A stretch of 64,000 nucleotides of DNA, from positions 130,671,453-130,735,452 of the forward strand of contig OX375872.1 in the NCBI GenBank assembly GCA_947359465.1, written 5' to 3'. Under the pieces are notes generated by a model. That model worked only from the letters and a program-made list of their open reading frames with translations, did not search any database and was not told where the DNA came from. The translations under genes and the position numbers were made by a program. Below are positions 53,333 through 62,231 of the stretch, piece after piece (within the stretch, counting starts at the first letter, position 1; each line of letters begins with the position of its first letter). Source of the stretch: Metellina segmentata (Eukaryota; Arthropoda; Arachnida; Araneae; Tetragnathidae).

Positions 53333-54986
53333 GGTGTATGTATACACTAGAAATAGCGAAAATCGACCAGAATATCAATTTTTTTATTATTATTTCAAAA
53401 TATTCTCCAACTTCTAAGCTTTCAAACGATACCAAGATCTTGTACGTATTCTGAATATTTTTCTAGTTACAGGGTTTTTCGTTAGGTACTGTCACCGAAA
53501 ATTCTAGTTTCGATTTCTAAACCTGAAGTAAACAATGACTATTATCAAGAATTTTGTTTTAAATTTTATGTTTGGTAAAATAATTATTGATTTTTAATAT
53601 TTTATTATTTAATTTATATCGTTTGGCAACAATATTTAACAGTAACTGTATATTTTAAGCCTGTTTAAATAGTTTATTTCTACTCTTGCCTGCTGCTGTT
53701 TACTAGATTTTTACACGCCATTTTTGAAATTTTTGAATTAAAATGGGATTCAAAACACGAAAAAGTCGTTCAAAGAAGAGAAGGTTTGTCACAAACCAAC
53801 ATTCCAAAGAAACATCTGCTGAAAAAAACCCAGAAATTGATCAAGATGATCACCCTCTACACACTAAGTGCCCAAAGGGTATTGACAGTTGGCGCTCCTA
53901 CCAGCGTGTTGCAGCTATGGGTAAAGAAAAGGAATACAAACACAAAGGAGGATTGCCGCTCAACTTGCTAAAACATATTAATACTATCTACTCACGACTT
54001 ACAAGTCTTGAAATGCTGGAAAAGTGTCTTCACGGGCAAACACAAAACAACAATGACTGTTTACATTCACTAATCTGGAAGCGGTCACCAAAAACAAAAT
54101 TTTCAGGTTCCGATTCAGTAAAACTTTCAGTTTTTGATGCCGTTATGCATTTGAATTGCGAATTTAGCCCGAATTAGAAGTTATGAGGCGGATGGGCATC
54201 AGTCCTGGACATTTCATGGTTAATAGTATACAAAAAAAAAGGATAGATTAAGAATTAGTGAAAGTATACGACAGTCTACACCATTGCAGAAACAGCGATG
54301 GAAGTATTTGCGAGGGGCTAAAAAAAGAAAAGAGGACAAAAAAATTGAAAAAGAAGGACTAACTTACATTTCTGGAGGGTTTTAGCTATAGATAGGTAAT
54401 ATTTTTTATCAATTTTATTACAATATCATTTTGAAAAGATATTTCCAAAACTTTAAACTCAATTTCTGAAGAACTGTGTTTTTGCAAAAGGATGCTTGGT
54501 TCCTTACGTGATAACTTCACAATGAAATCACCTATTATAATTATTTTTGTATCACTATGATCTATATAATACAGTGGATGTTTTGAGCCTCAATCAGAGT
54601 ATTTAGTCAGGAAATAAATTTTTAATTGGTTTTTAAATGTTAAAATTTCTGAAAAAAATGTAATTTTTTTACACTTTTTTGGTTAAAAAATTGTAAAAAA
54701 AAAAACTATTTCTTCTAGCAACTTGATGGAGGCTCAAAACATGAAGAATAGTGTTACGAACAATTTCCAACATGAATCGTCTTTCGGAACAAATTAGAAT
54801 TTGAGATATCACGTAACAAAAAACATGCTAATTAGCTATTATATCTTAATTAGACAATTAATTATTTGCACAATCTGATTTTTTTTTACAGAAAAGATTT
54901 TAAGAATACACCAATCACCTGTGGTAAAAAAATTGGATTTTTTAAGTCAATATTTAAAAAAAAATCTTCTAGTGTATACGTACACC
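53333..54986 (+). mobile_element. TTAA-flanked transposon, Kolobok-like, internally deleted
   Basis: Left end GGTGTATGTATACACTAGAA (53333-53352) and right end TTCTAGTGTATACGTACACC (54967-54986) are inverted with one mismatch in 20. TTAA flanks at 53329-53332 and 54987-54990. Length is 1654 bp. It carries a transposase reduced to its two ends. It is inserted in the long-period array. Confidence 0.85.
53743..54385 (+). pseudogene. Kolobok-type transposase: N-terminus joined to C-terminal domain
   Basis: ATG at 53743 opens a 144-codon frame. Residues 1-35 (MGFKTRKSRSKKRRFVTNQH, SKETSAEKN) are a basic N-terminus. Residues 45-144 hold CPKGIDSWRSYQR, YKHKGGLPLNLLKHINTIYS, LEKCLHGQTQNNNDCLHSLI, WKRSPKTKFSG and VFDAVMHLNCEF, the C-terminal domain of a transposase labelled Mutator-like in many arthropod annotations. 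After the stop at 54177, a shifted frame continues with LEVMRRMGISPGHFMVNS and, after a second shift at an A9 run, DRLRISESIRQSTPLQKQRW, KYLRGAKKRKEDKKIEKEGL and TYISGGF to a stop at 54385. Several hundred central residues, including the expected catalytic core, are missing. The gap is in-frame, as if from an internal deletion. Confidence 0.75.
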
Positions 54987-55521
54987 TTAATAATTAAATA
55001 CATGATGCAATTTAATAAATAAATAAATCACCAAATTTAAAAAAATTATCTACAAACTCGTTAAATTTACCTCTATGAGTTTGGAATTTTATAATGAATC
55101 TAATCGTTTCCATATGTTTACGAAAAATGTTACCGAAACATTTTTACGTCCTTCAAATACACGGATAATACAATTGCGAGAAAGAAACTTTTCTTTTACT
55201 TAGGAAGCGAACAAGTTCTGTTATAGAAACATAATGATAGAAATAACTTGTAAGCCAGTTTGAGTTTTGTAAAATGACCAACGTCTGTTTTAACTCTACA
55301 TTGGTTGTGTGGGTAAAATATACGTAAAGTACACATTCATAACGTTACCAATCAAGGGTTCACATAGACATTGACTTTCACTTATATTTCATGCTTTTAT
55401 ATTCAATTTAAAAATAGAAAAACGCAATTTAATAAATATTTCGACGATGCAGTTTAAAAAGCGATTTTAAAATTTATAAAAATTACTTCCATGAATTTAG
55501 AATTTCATAAATTTTTTCTTG

Positions 55522-55558
<37 letters not shown>

Positions 55559-55905
55559 ATAGCATGTTAATGTTTTACGAAAAAAGTTGCCAAAACATCT
55601 TTTGAGCTTTTATATGCAATTGAAATACAATAACACAGATTAATAAATACATCAATGATGCATATTAAAAAACCGTCCAAAAACCAGTTAAACTTCGACA
55701 AATTTCGAAACTTAATTAATTTTTGCCCAACTTAATTTGCTTCAACATGTTGATGTTTTACGAAAAACGTTGCCGAAACATTTTTTACGTCCTTCAAATA
55801 CCCAGATAATACAATTGCGAGAGAAAGAAACTTCTTTTTTATTTCGAAAGAGAACAACTTCTGTAATTGAAACATAATGATAGAAATAGCTAGTTAATCC
55901 TGTTG

Positions 55906-56498
55906 TGTGCATTCGCTCTTTTCTTCTACAAGAAAAACAATGCGAAAAGATTGAAGATGAAACAAATGGCGCTATCAGAGCTACTCCTTCGACGAAGGGA
56001 AAACGAAAAAAAAAACAACCAACAGACAGAAGAGTTTTAAATCAGCAGTTATACTTCCTTTGTAGAATCCCTTCCGCTGCAGAGATTGGGAACATAATCT
56101 GGCAGAAATTATTTCTTGTTGTAGAACACAGATAAAAGACAAACTGCAATCTATCTTGTTGCAACTCCGCTTCGCTTGTCACTTTCTGTGTTGAAAGAAA
56201 GAGCAGTAAAGTAGATAAAAAAAAATAGACATATCTTAATGGGTAAATCCATACAAGGGAAGATTAGAAATATTTAGGAAATGCTAATACGCTGCGTTGT
56301 TGTGAGATATCAATTGTAAGGAGCTCGTGCTTAATTTAATAAATTTGATTGAATTTTATTTCTATTGAAAAAGAAAATAAAGATGTTTAATTTTGAAAGC
56401 AACTCCGATTTCAAGTACTGCACACGATAGAGGACTTACAATAAAGCCCCAATTGCAACTATTTTATCATTTGTTGCTTAAATACCGGAGGTACATTT
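55906..56498. other. Stretch with an unrecognised 76-codon frame
   Basis: The forward frame 55905-56135 (SFLLQEKQCEKIEDETNGAI, KGKRKKKQPTDRRVLNQQ) has a basic centre and no family I recognise. There is no splice context. The rest is AT-rich. Confidence 0.3.
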
Positions 56499-57019
56499 GA
56501 ACCGTCCAAGTGGTTTTGACAAGGTTTACCGTTCGTTAAGATTTGGCCAATTTTGCTAGTGATGAGATAAATAGTCATCAAAATAATGTAGACTTATTAG
56601 GTATGTATTTTAATTAACATTACACACGGGCTATTGGCGACGGTATAGGATCAAACCCCAAAGGAGAGACCGAGTATAAAACCCCGTAATTTTGAATTAC
56701 GGACAGATGACGAGGCAACACCTGAGCTGGCACCCCACTCTCCAAACTTCCGTATCACGTAACTGACTTTTGAGGCCACTACGGTTTTAACGTGCATCAG
56801 CAATCAGCACCCAGGTACATGACTGTCTTTGGTTGGATTTGAACTCGCAACACTCCCGTTGTTAGCCCATTGCTCTTCCAACCAGGCAATGGATTTTTTA
56901 TAATAACGAAGTCAAGATCTGGTCAGTTTTTTTTGAGCCACTATATATATATTCCATCAAGATCTGGTCAGTTTTTCCAATGACGGGATACTTTGTCGAG
57001 ACGACTACCAAGAGGGTTG
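56499..57019 (+). mobile_element. Palindromic TTAA element, copy I, split by a SINE
   Basis: Left end ACCGTCCAAGTGGTTTTGAC, AAGGTTTACCGTTCGTTAAG, and GCTAGTGATGAGATAAATAG. It resumes after the SINE with AACGAAGTCAAGATCTGGTC, AGTTTTTCCAATGACGGG and GACGACTACCAAGAGGG. Removing 56601-56890 leaves about 230 bp, the family length. Confidence 0.75.
56601..56890 (-). mobile_element. SINE type A2, full length, nested in palindromic copy I
   Basis: Reverse complement: tail GTATGTATTTTAATTAACAT, GGGCTATTGGCGACGG, CCCGTAATTTTGAATTACGG, AGATGACGAGGCAACACC, CCACTCTCCAAACTTCCG, CATGACTGTCTTTGGTTGG, ATTTGAACTCGCAAC (B box reversed) and TTGCTCTTCCAACCAGGC (A box region reversed). The head is complete. Confidence 0.85.
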
Positions 57020-57486
57020 ATCCATTGAGGAAGTTGCATTGCAAACTCTGACTATAATGACTATACAAGTTCTGCATATGATATGTATTTCAGTGAATTA
57101 CATAACTCCTAGTGCTTTTAAAGTTAGGGATTCAGTGAACGGGGAAGTGCACGCAATATTGAGATTTACAGAGTTACTAATTGTGCAAGTACATTAAAAG
57201 CTTGTTATTACAGTGAATTATTTCTCTTCTGGTGCTTTCATTATTGGGGATTTATAGGACCAGTATTTGTATATACAATTATGAAACTAATGGAGTTTAC
57301 TTTACAGGAATATATAAAAGTTATGTGAGCAATGGTAACCTTTTCATGTTCCCTGGATCATGCGAGCTGAGCTAGTAGCAACGTGATACTACTTTCATTT
57401 CCCGGTTGGTAACGAACATTCCTTATCTAGTTGTTCCAAGGGATGGGAGAAGACGACCTTACACTGATTCTGATTGATCCATCAGC
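57020..57486. other. Non-repetitive stretch
   Basis: A loose internal repetition around CAGTGAATTACATAACTCCT and CAGTGAATTATTTCTCTTCT (about 57093 and 57212). Otherwise nothing. Confidence 0.4.
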
Positions 57487-57865
57487 ATCTTGCAAAATCC
57501 CTCACATAGACATGCAAAAAAACCTTTTCTTTCCTGTCCAAACACCACCCACTTTCCAGGAAAAAAAAGGAGTGGGTGAAAATAATTTGGATTCTTGACT
57601 CTAGGGACAAAACTTCTTAGCGACAAACTCGCACTAGACGTCCGTCCTAGTACCGATGAATAGCCCACTATATTGCTCCAGTGTGGCGTTAATTAAAGTA
57701 GCTACCTACCTACCTAGGCCAGGTGTTCATAATAAATACAATGCATCTTAAAGTAAGACCATAACCATACGAATAGTTGTCCTAGAGTTCTTCAGGACAA
57801 AAAGACTAGACCACCTTTCTTGCGAAATCCCTCCCGTAGAGAGGCAAAAAACTATTTTCTTCCCT
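57487..57865. repeat. Direct repeat pair flanking a SINE tail
   Basis: CTTGCAAAATCCCTCACATA, GACATGCAAAAAAACC, TTTTCTTTCCTG (57489-57537) recurs as CTTGCGAAATCCCTCCCGTA, GAGAGGCAAAAAACTA, TTTTCTTCCCTG (57819-57867). Between the copies lies a SINE type A tail at about 57640-57715 (ATAGCCCACTATATTGCTCC, GTGTGGCGTTAATTAAAG, TACCTACCTACC). Confidence 0.7.
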
Positions 57866-58345
57866 GGAGCTCCGGACCCCTACCCTGATAAAACATTCTC
57901 TGCAACTGTCTCCGAAACCCGGACGCCAATGCCCAAATGCAAACACCATGCGCTTCTCCCGGAAAAAAGAAGAAGGCCAAAAAAGAAAGGGGAAGAGGCA
58001 CAAAGTGAAAAGTTATTTGCCTTTCGATTCCGGAACTCAGAAGGAAGGGTATTTTTATTCCTTCCGCCGCGGACGTTTAATATCTTGAGGATGGCTTTCA
58101 AACATCTCATTAGTCGAAGACATCCAACACGTTCAATGGCACTCTCCTTTGTCCTCGGTATTGGTTTGTTTTGAGACTCCAGGGATTTCTCTGGAATCGA
58201 GATGCGGCATCACGAACGAAGGGATAACTCTCCGGAATGTTTCTTGCATAGGAGGACGTGATGCCGACTCTTTGCCAAGCTCATTACCTGCGCTTTTATT
58301 TTCACCCGTAGAAGGGCTATTTATGAATGAAGAAATTGTGATATG
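57866..58345. other. GC-richer non-repetitive island 7
   Basis: Distinct text with CCGCCGCGGACGTTTAATAT, CTGGAATCGAGATGCGGCAT and GCTCATTACCTGCGC. Overlapping frames of 65-81 codons occur on both strands and none is recognised. Ends 20 bp before a (TA)n. Candidate conserved noncoding DNA or unrecognised exon. Confidence 0.4.
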
Positions 58346-58358
58346 CTAAGCCGTCCAT

Positions 58359-58361
<3 letters not shown>

Positions 58362-58446
<85 letters not shown>

Positions 58447-58447
58447 A
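58362..58447. repeat. (TA)n(TG)n compound microsatellite
   Basis: About 33 TA dinucleotides passing into about ten TG dinucleotides, at the left border of a family X copy. Confidence 0.95.
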
Positions 58448-59155
58448 TGTATATTGCCCGGTGTTGCCCGTGCTCGTGGTTTACGGTATTAATCTGGTGT
58501 GAACTTTTCCGCAGATTTCTTAGCCGTTGAAATTTTCAATCTATATTTAACGATTTCGATTTTACGAAAAAGAACTTAACAATCCCAGTCAAAATGTTAG
58601 TTATTTTTTTTATCTCATTCGCTGAAATGGAATAGGGCAGGATATGTAATCTGTTTCTTTTTTTTTAACGCGAAAAGCAGAAGATGCAATCTGTTTAATT
58701 TTGAAAAGAGAAAGTTCACGTGACATCACAATCTCTTGCGAAGATATGAAATATATAATCAATTCAAAAATTATTTATTTAAAGATAATCATATTTTTTG
58801 TATCGATCTGAAGAGAAATTATTCACGGATTTGAAATCCTTTGAAATTTTTATTCTATCTTTAACGGTATAGAAGATAGAAAAACTAAGTGACTCCAGTT
58901 ATAAGATTATTTGTCTTTATCGTCTGGCTGGAAAATCTCTCCTCCGCGCAAAATCAAAACGGAAACGAAAAAAATAAATTTAGAATCAGTCATCTTCAAT
59001 GCTGTTGCATTCAATAATGATTGAAATTCATTAAATTCATTTTAAAATGTTCTAGTTTGAATTTTAAATTCTCCGCGGCCCCAAAGTTGCAAAACATTCT
59101 GACTACCTATGTGCCAAATCTCATTATTGTAAGTGCCATAGATCCGTTAGGAATA
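58448..59155. mobile_element. Dispersed repeat family X, copy 3, between (TA)n tracts
   Basis: TTGCCCGGTGTTGCCCGTGC, CTGGTGTGAACTTTTCCGCA, TTTAACGATTTCGATTTTAC, GTGACATCACAATCTCTTGC, ATTTTTTGTATCGATCTG and, near the right end, TCTCATTATTGTAAGTGCCA with TAGATCCGTTAGG. Order and content match copies at 34.08 and 36.37 kb. The first block (GGTCAGGTGTGACC) is missing. Confidence 0.75.
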
Positions 59156-59167
59156 TATATATATATA

Positions 59168-60555
59168 CACTCTATAACAGAAAAATTAACGCACCAAGAA
59201 GGAATCATCCGATTGCTTTGAAATTTCGTTTTGACCAGATATGCAAATGATTAAAATTTGGTGTCCAACGTGAATAGTGCCATCTCCAGCGCATCAGAAC
59301 TGCGCATCCAGCAGATGTATGTAAGGAGTTGTTCTTGAACTGTTGTTAAAAATTTCTGCTGCATTACGAATTAGGATACCTTTTAACGACTGAAAAAATG
59401 CCTCGCCGCAGGATTCGAGCTCATTACGAGCAACTTTCACAGTTTGCAAGAGGTCGTATCAGTGGATTGAAAGAGGCAGGTTGGGCAAATCGGAGAATCG
59501 CTCGTCATGTGAGTCGAAGCGATACGGCTATTAGAAGATGCTGGCAAGAGTTAGTGGACAGTGGCAGATTTCAGCGTCATGATGGTAGCGGTTGACGTAG
59601 GGCCACAACAGATCGCGAGGACAGAGTGATTGTCAGATCAGCTGTCACAGCGTCTGATTCATCGCTATCAACCATCAGTCGTGCGACCCACACACAAGTG
59701 TCCACCATGACCATTCACAGACGGCTGAGAGAGCGAAATCTATGCTCGTACCGACCGTAACGCCACCTGCCACTCACGCCTGCACACTGTCGAGCCAGAT
59801 TACAGTGGTGGTTGGCTCGATCAGGCTGGAATGATGCTGACTGGGGACGTATAGTCTTTAGCGACGAATCCCGCTTCCAACTGTGTCCTGACGATCATCG
59901 AAGACGTTTCTGGAGACGCCCAGGGCAGCGTGCCGATCCCGCTTTATATATTTCATTGCATACGGGAACTCAACAAGGAGTTATGGTCTGGTTTGCCATT
60001 TCCCTTGGTAGCCGGACCCCTTTGATCGTCATTAGAGGTACACTTACTACACAGAGGTACGTTGACGACATTCTGAGACCTGTTTTGCTACCGTTCCTTT
60101 CGCAGTACCCTGGGCTTATTTTTCAGCAAGACTATGCCAGACCACATAAGGCACGTGTTCCTATGAACTGTCTTCAAGCTTGTCAAACACTTCCTTAGCC
60201 AGCCAGATCATCAGATCTCTCCCCCATCGAGCATGTCTGTGATATGATTGGAAGGCGATTGCATCCGGTAGGGAATGTTGATGACGTAGTCCGACAATTG
60301 GTGCAAATTTGGCAAGAAATACCGCAGGAGACCATCCGGGAGCTTTATAGGTCGGTGCCACGCCGTGTGGCAGCTTGTATCCAGGCTAGAGGCGGGTCAA
60401 AGCCTTATTGAGCTCGTTACTGTAAGTCTGAAATAAATCATTCAATTGTTCTGAAATTTTAATCATTTTCTATTCTGTATATAATTTTCCTGTCCACCAA
60501 TTTTTGTCTCCATCGGATAACTCCTTCTTGGTGCGTCGATTTTTTTTGTTATAGA

Positions 60556-60558
<3 letters not shown>
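59168..60558 (+). mobile_element. Tc1-like transposon, nearly intact structure
   Basis: Left end CACTCTATAACAGAAAAATT followed by AACGCACCAAGAAGGAATCA and TCCGAT. The right end in reverse complement is CACTCTATAACAAAAAAAAT, CGACGCACCAAGAAGGAGTT and ATCCGAT. The inverted repeats are about 45 bp with few mismatches. Length 1391 bp, in the range of Tc1-like elements. It sits between (TA)n tracts, consistent with TA targeting, though the exact target duplication cannot be read there. It carries one transposase gene with three stops. Confidence 0.9.
59398..60411 (+). pseudogene. Tc1-like transposase, complete frame with three premature stops
   Basis: One frame of 337 codons from ATG at 59398 to TGA at 60409-60411, with no frameshift. 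Residues about 12-65 form a helix-turn-helix (QFARGRISGLKEAGWANRRI, ARHVSRSDTAIRRCWQ) and residues about 75-120 a second DNA-binding part (TISRATHTQVSTMTIHRRLR). The DDE domain has Asp156 in VFSDESRF, Asp245 in FQQDYARPH (Asn of the usual DNARPH is Tyr) and Glu278 in LSPIEHVCD, with 32 residues between the last two. The end reads SVPRRVAACIQARGGSKPY. In-frame stops are at 59593 (TGA), 59758 (TAA) and 60196 (TAG). The first and third are each one transition from the Arg and Trp expected. Inactive, but young: the frame and all three acidic residues survive. Confidence 0.9.

Positions 60559-60629
<71 letters not shown>
60559..60629. repeat. (TA)n microsatellite
   Basis: About 34 TA dinucleotides directly after the Tc1-like element. 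Confidence 0.95.
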
Positions 60630-60631
<2 letters not shown>

Positions 60632-60654
60632 TACTTGTTTGGGGGTGTTTTCCG

Positions 60655-60990
60655 TAGTATGTCCAGGGACCTTTGCATGTTGTTCCTGGTAAATTGAACG
60701 CCGACGTCTGCATAAATATTTTGGACAGTCAGGTTCTTCCTACTCTCTGGAATTTTATGGAATAGACTAATGTTACTTCAAGGACGACAACGCTCGTCGT
60801 CATGTTGCAATCTCTGTCAAGCAGTGGTATCAATATATTGAGGTAAAACTTCTTCCCTGGGCTGTTCATAGTCTCGACCTAAACCCCATAGAACATTAGT
60901 GGGACGACTTACAGCGACGCTTACGGACCGGGAACGGCGTCCTAAATCTACAGCTGAGCTGAGTACATTCTGGTAGAAAGAATGAACCCA
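60655..60990 (+). pseudogene. Second Tc1-like transposase fragment (C-terminal half)
   Basis: Reads PLHVVPGKLNADVCINILDS, QVLPTLWNFME, stop, and after a one-base shift [41 protein letters not shown], stop, [27 protein letters not shown] is the second-Asp motif and [17 protein letters not shown] the third acidic motif of Tc1-like transposases. It is clearly a different family from the element at 59.2 kb. It is enclosed by (TA)n on both sides and no termini are seen. Confidence 0.75.
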
Positions 60991-61002
60991 TATACCCACA
61001 GC

Positions 61003-61089
<87 letters not shown>
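61003..61089. repeat. (TA)n microsatellite
   Basis: About 41 TA dinucleotides. The Tyr-Ile frame across it is an artefact. Confidence 0.95.
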
Positions 61090-61091
<2 letters not shown>

Positions 61092-61350
61092 TATTTCCTC
61101 CCTTTCCTTTTGTTAGAATCCTTTGTATTTATTCTATTACTCATTATATTAGACTTATCCTTTGGATAAATTATATTGCTCTTTTGTTAATACTAGAATA
61201 CTTTGATAAAAGAATCTATATTACCATTTCCTTATAATAGTATTCCTTGGAAAGATTTTGTTGTTTAAGAGGGTCAACATTGATTAGAAGTCATAGAGGG
61301 AAGTTGGACAGGACATACAAGATTATGCGTGTGAACTTCTCTGAAAGATT
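61090..61350. repeat. S40 minisatellite with right-end module
   Basis: Four to five S40 units (TTAGAATCCTTTGTATTTAT, TAGTATTCCTTGGAAAGATT), then the module GGGTCAACATTGATTAGAAG, ACAAGATTATGCGTGTGAAC and TTCTCTGAAAG as at 0.6 and 41.05 kb. Confidence 0.75.
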
Positions 61351-62193
61351 ATTAAGAAAATGTATATATTGTACGTTTTTCTGCAATAAAGTCCACAATT
61401 AATTAATCACCTTTTTTAGAATTGGTAAATAGTTTTATATGGTTTGATTATTATAACTTTTTTAAATCCATCAAAATCATGTATACTTCCATATATGTAT
61501 ATAAATGCTTGTGTACATTGTGTGTGCGTTTCTACATGGCCTTAAAGTTCTTATAAAAGTTTTGAAATAACCTATTTTTAAATTACTTATACAAAGAGAA
61601 TTTATGGCTCAAATAAATGCTGTACACATTGTAGTAAACATTCCCCATTGTAAGACTTAGTTTTTATCTTACAAATGTTAATAATTATGTACGTGACTTA
61701 AATTGTTTATGCCATCATTTTCTGGTTTTGTTGATAGAAAATTGCGTCTACCACACACACACACACACACATTTTAGCTCTCACTTCATCAAATTTATTG
61801 CTATTCTTCAAAAGCATGGTGGATTGTGAACCCGTTAGAGGGTTAAATAAAAGTTACATACGTTGTTAGAAGTAAAAGAGAAAATTTTATTTTATATCCA
61901 ATATACATACTACTTGCTAAAAACAAGGTACATTAATATTTTATAAAGCCGTGTAGAATATTTTATCTTTGTATCAACACATTTTAATATACTGCTAGGC
62001 TGGTGATATAATTTGAAAAAAAAAAAAAAAAAAGATATAAATAACTCATAATATTACATAAACCACTTTGATAACTATGAGGCCTTACATTAATCATTAT
62101 TTCCCACTCATCCTTCATCTCCAAATAATTAACTTACACTATTATTGAAAATTCGTGGATGTCGGCATATTACACATGTCTCTTTTAATATTT

Positions 62194-62231
<38 letters not shown>

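Larger units (their letters stand above)
51985..55905. repeat. Long degenerate tandem array, period about 400-600 bp
   Basis: Phrases recur in order: AATAATGATAGAAATAGCTA, TTTGAATTTTGTAAAA, CACATTCATAATGTTATCAA, TCTAGGGTTA, AATAAATACATCAATGATGC, AACTCGTTAAACTTACTTCT, TTAATTAATTTTTTTA, TTTCAACATGTTAATGTTTT, ACGAAAAATGTTGCC, and ACAATTGCGAGAGAAAGAAA. The CATGTTAAT landmark lies near 52291, 52698, 52875, 53241, 55115, 55565 and 55745. A TTAA-flanked transposon is inserted at 53333-54986, and a short (TA)n lies at 55525-55553. Confidence 0.75.

Noticed and set aside
60161..60361. 66-codon minus frame opposite the Tc1-like transposase
   Set aside because: Antisense shadow of a well-supported transposase relic.
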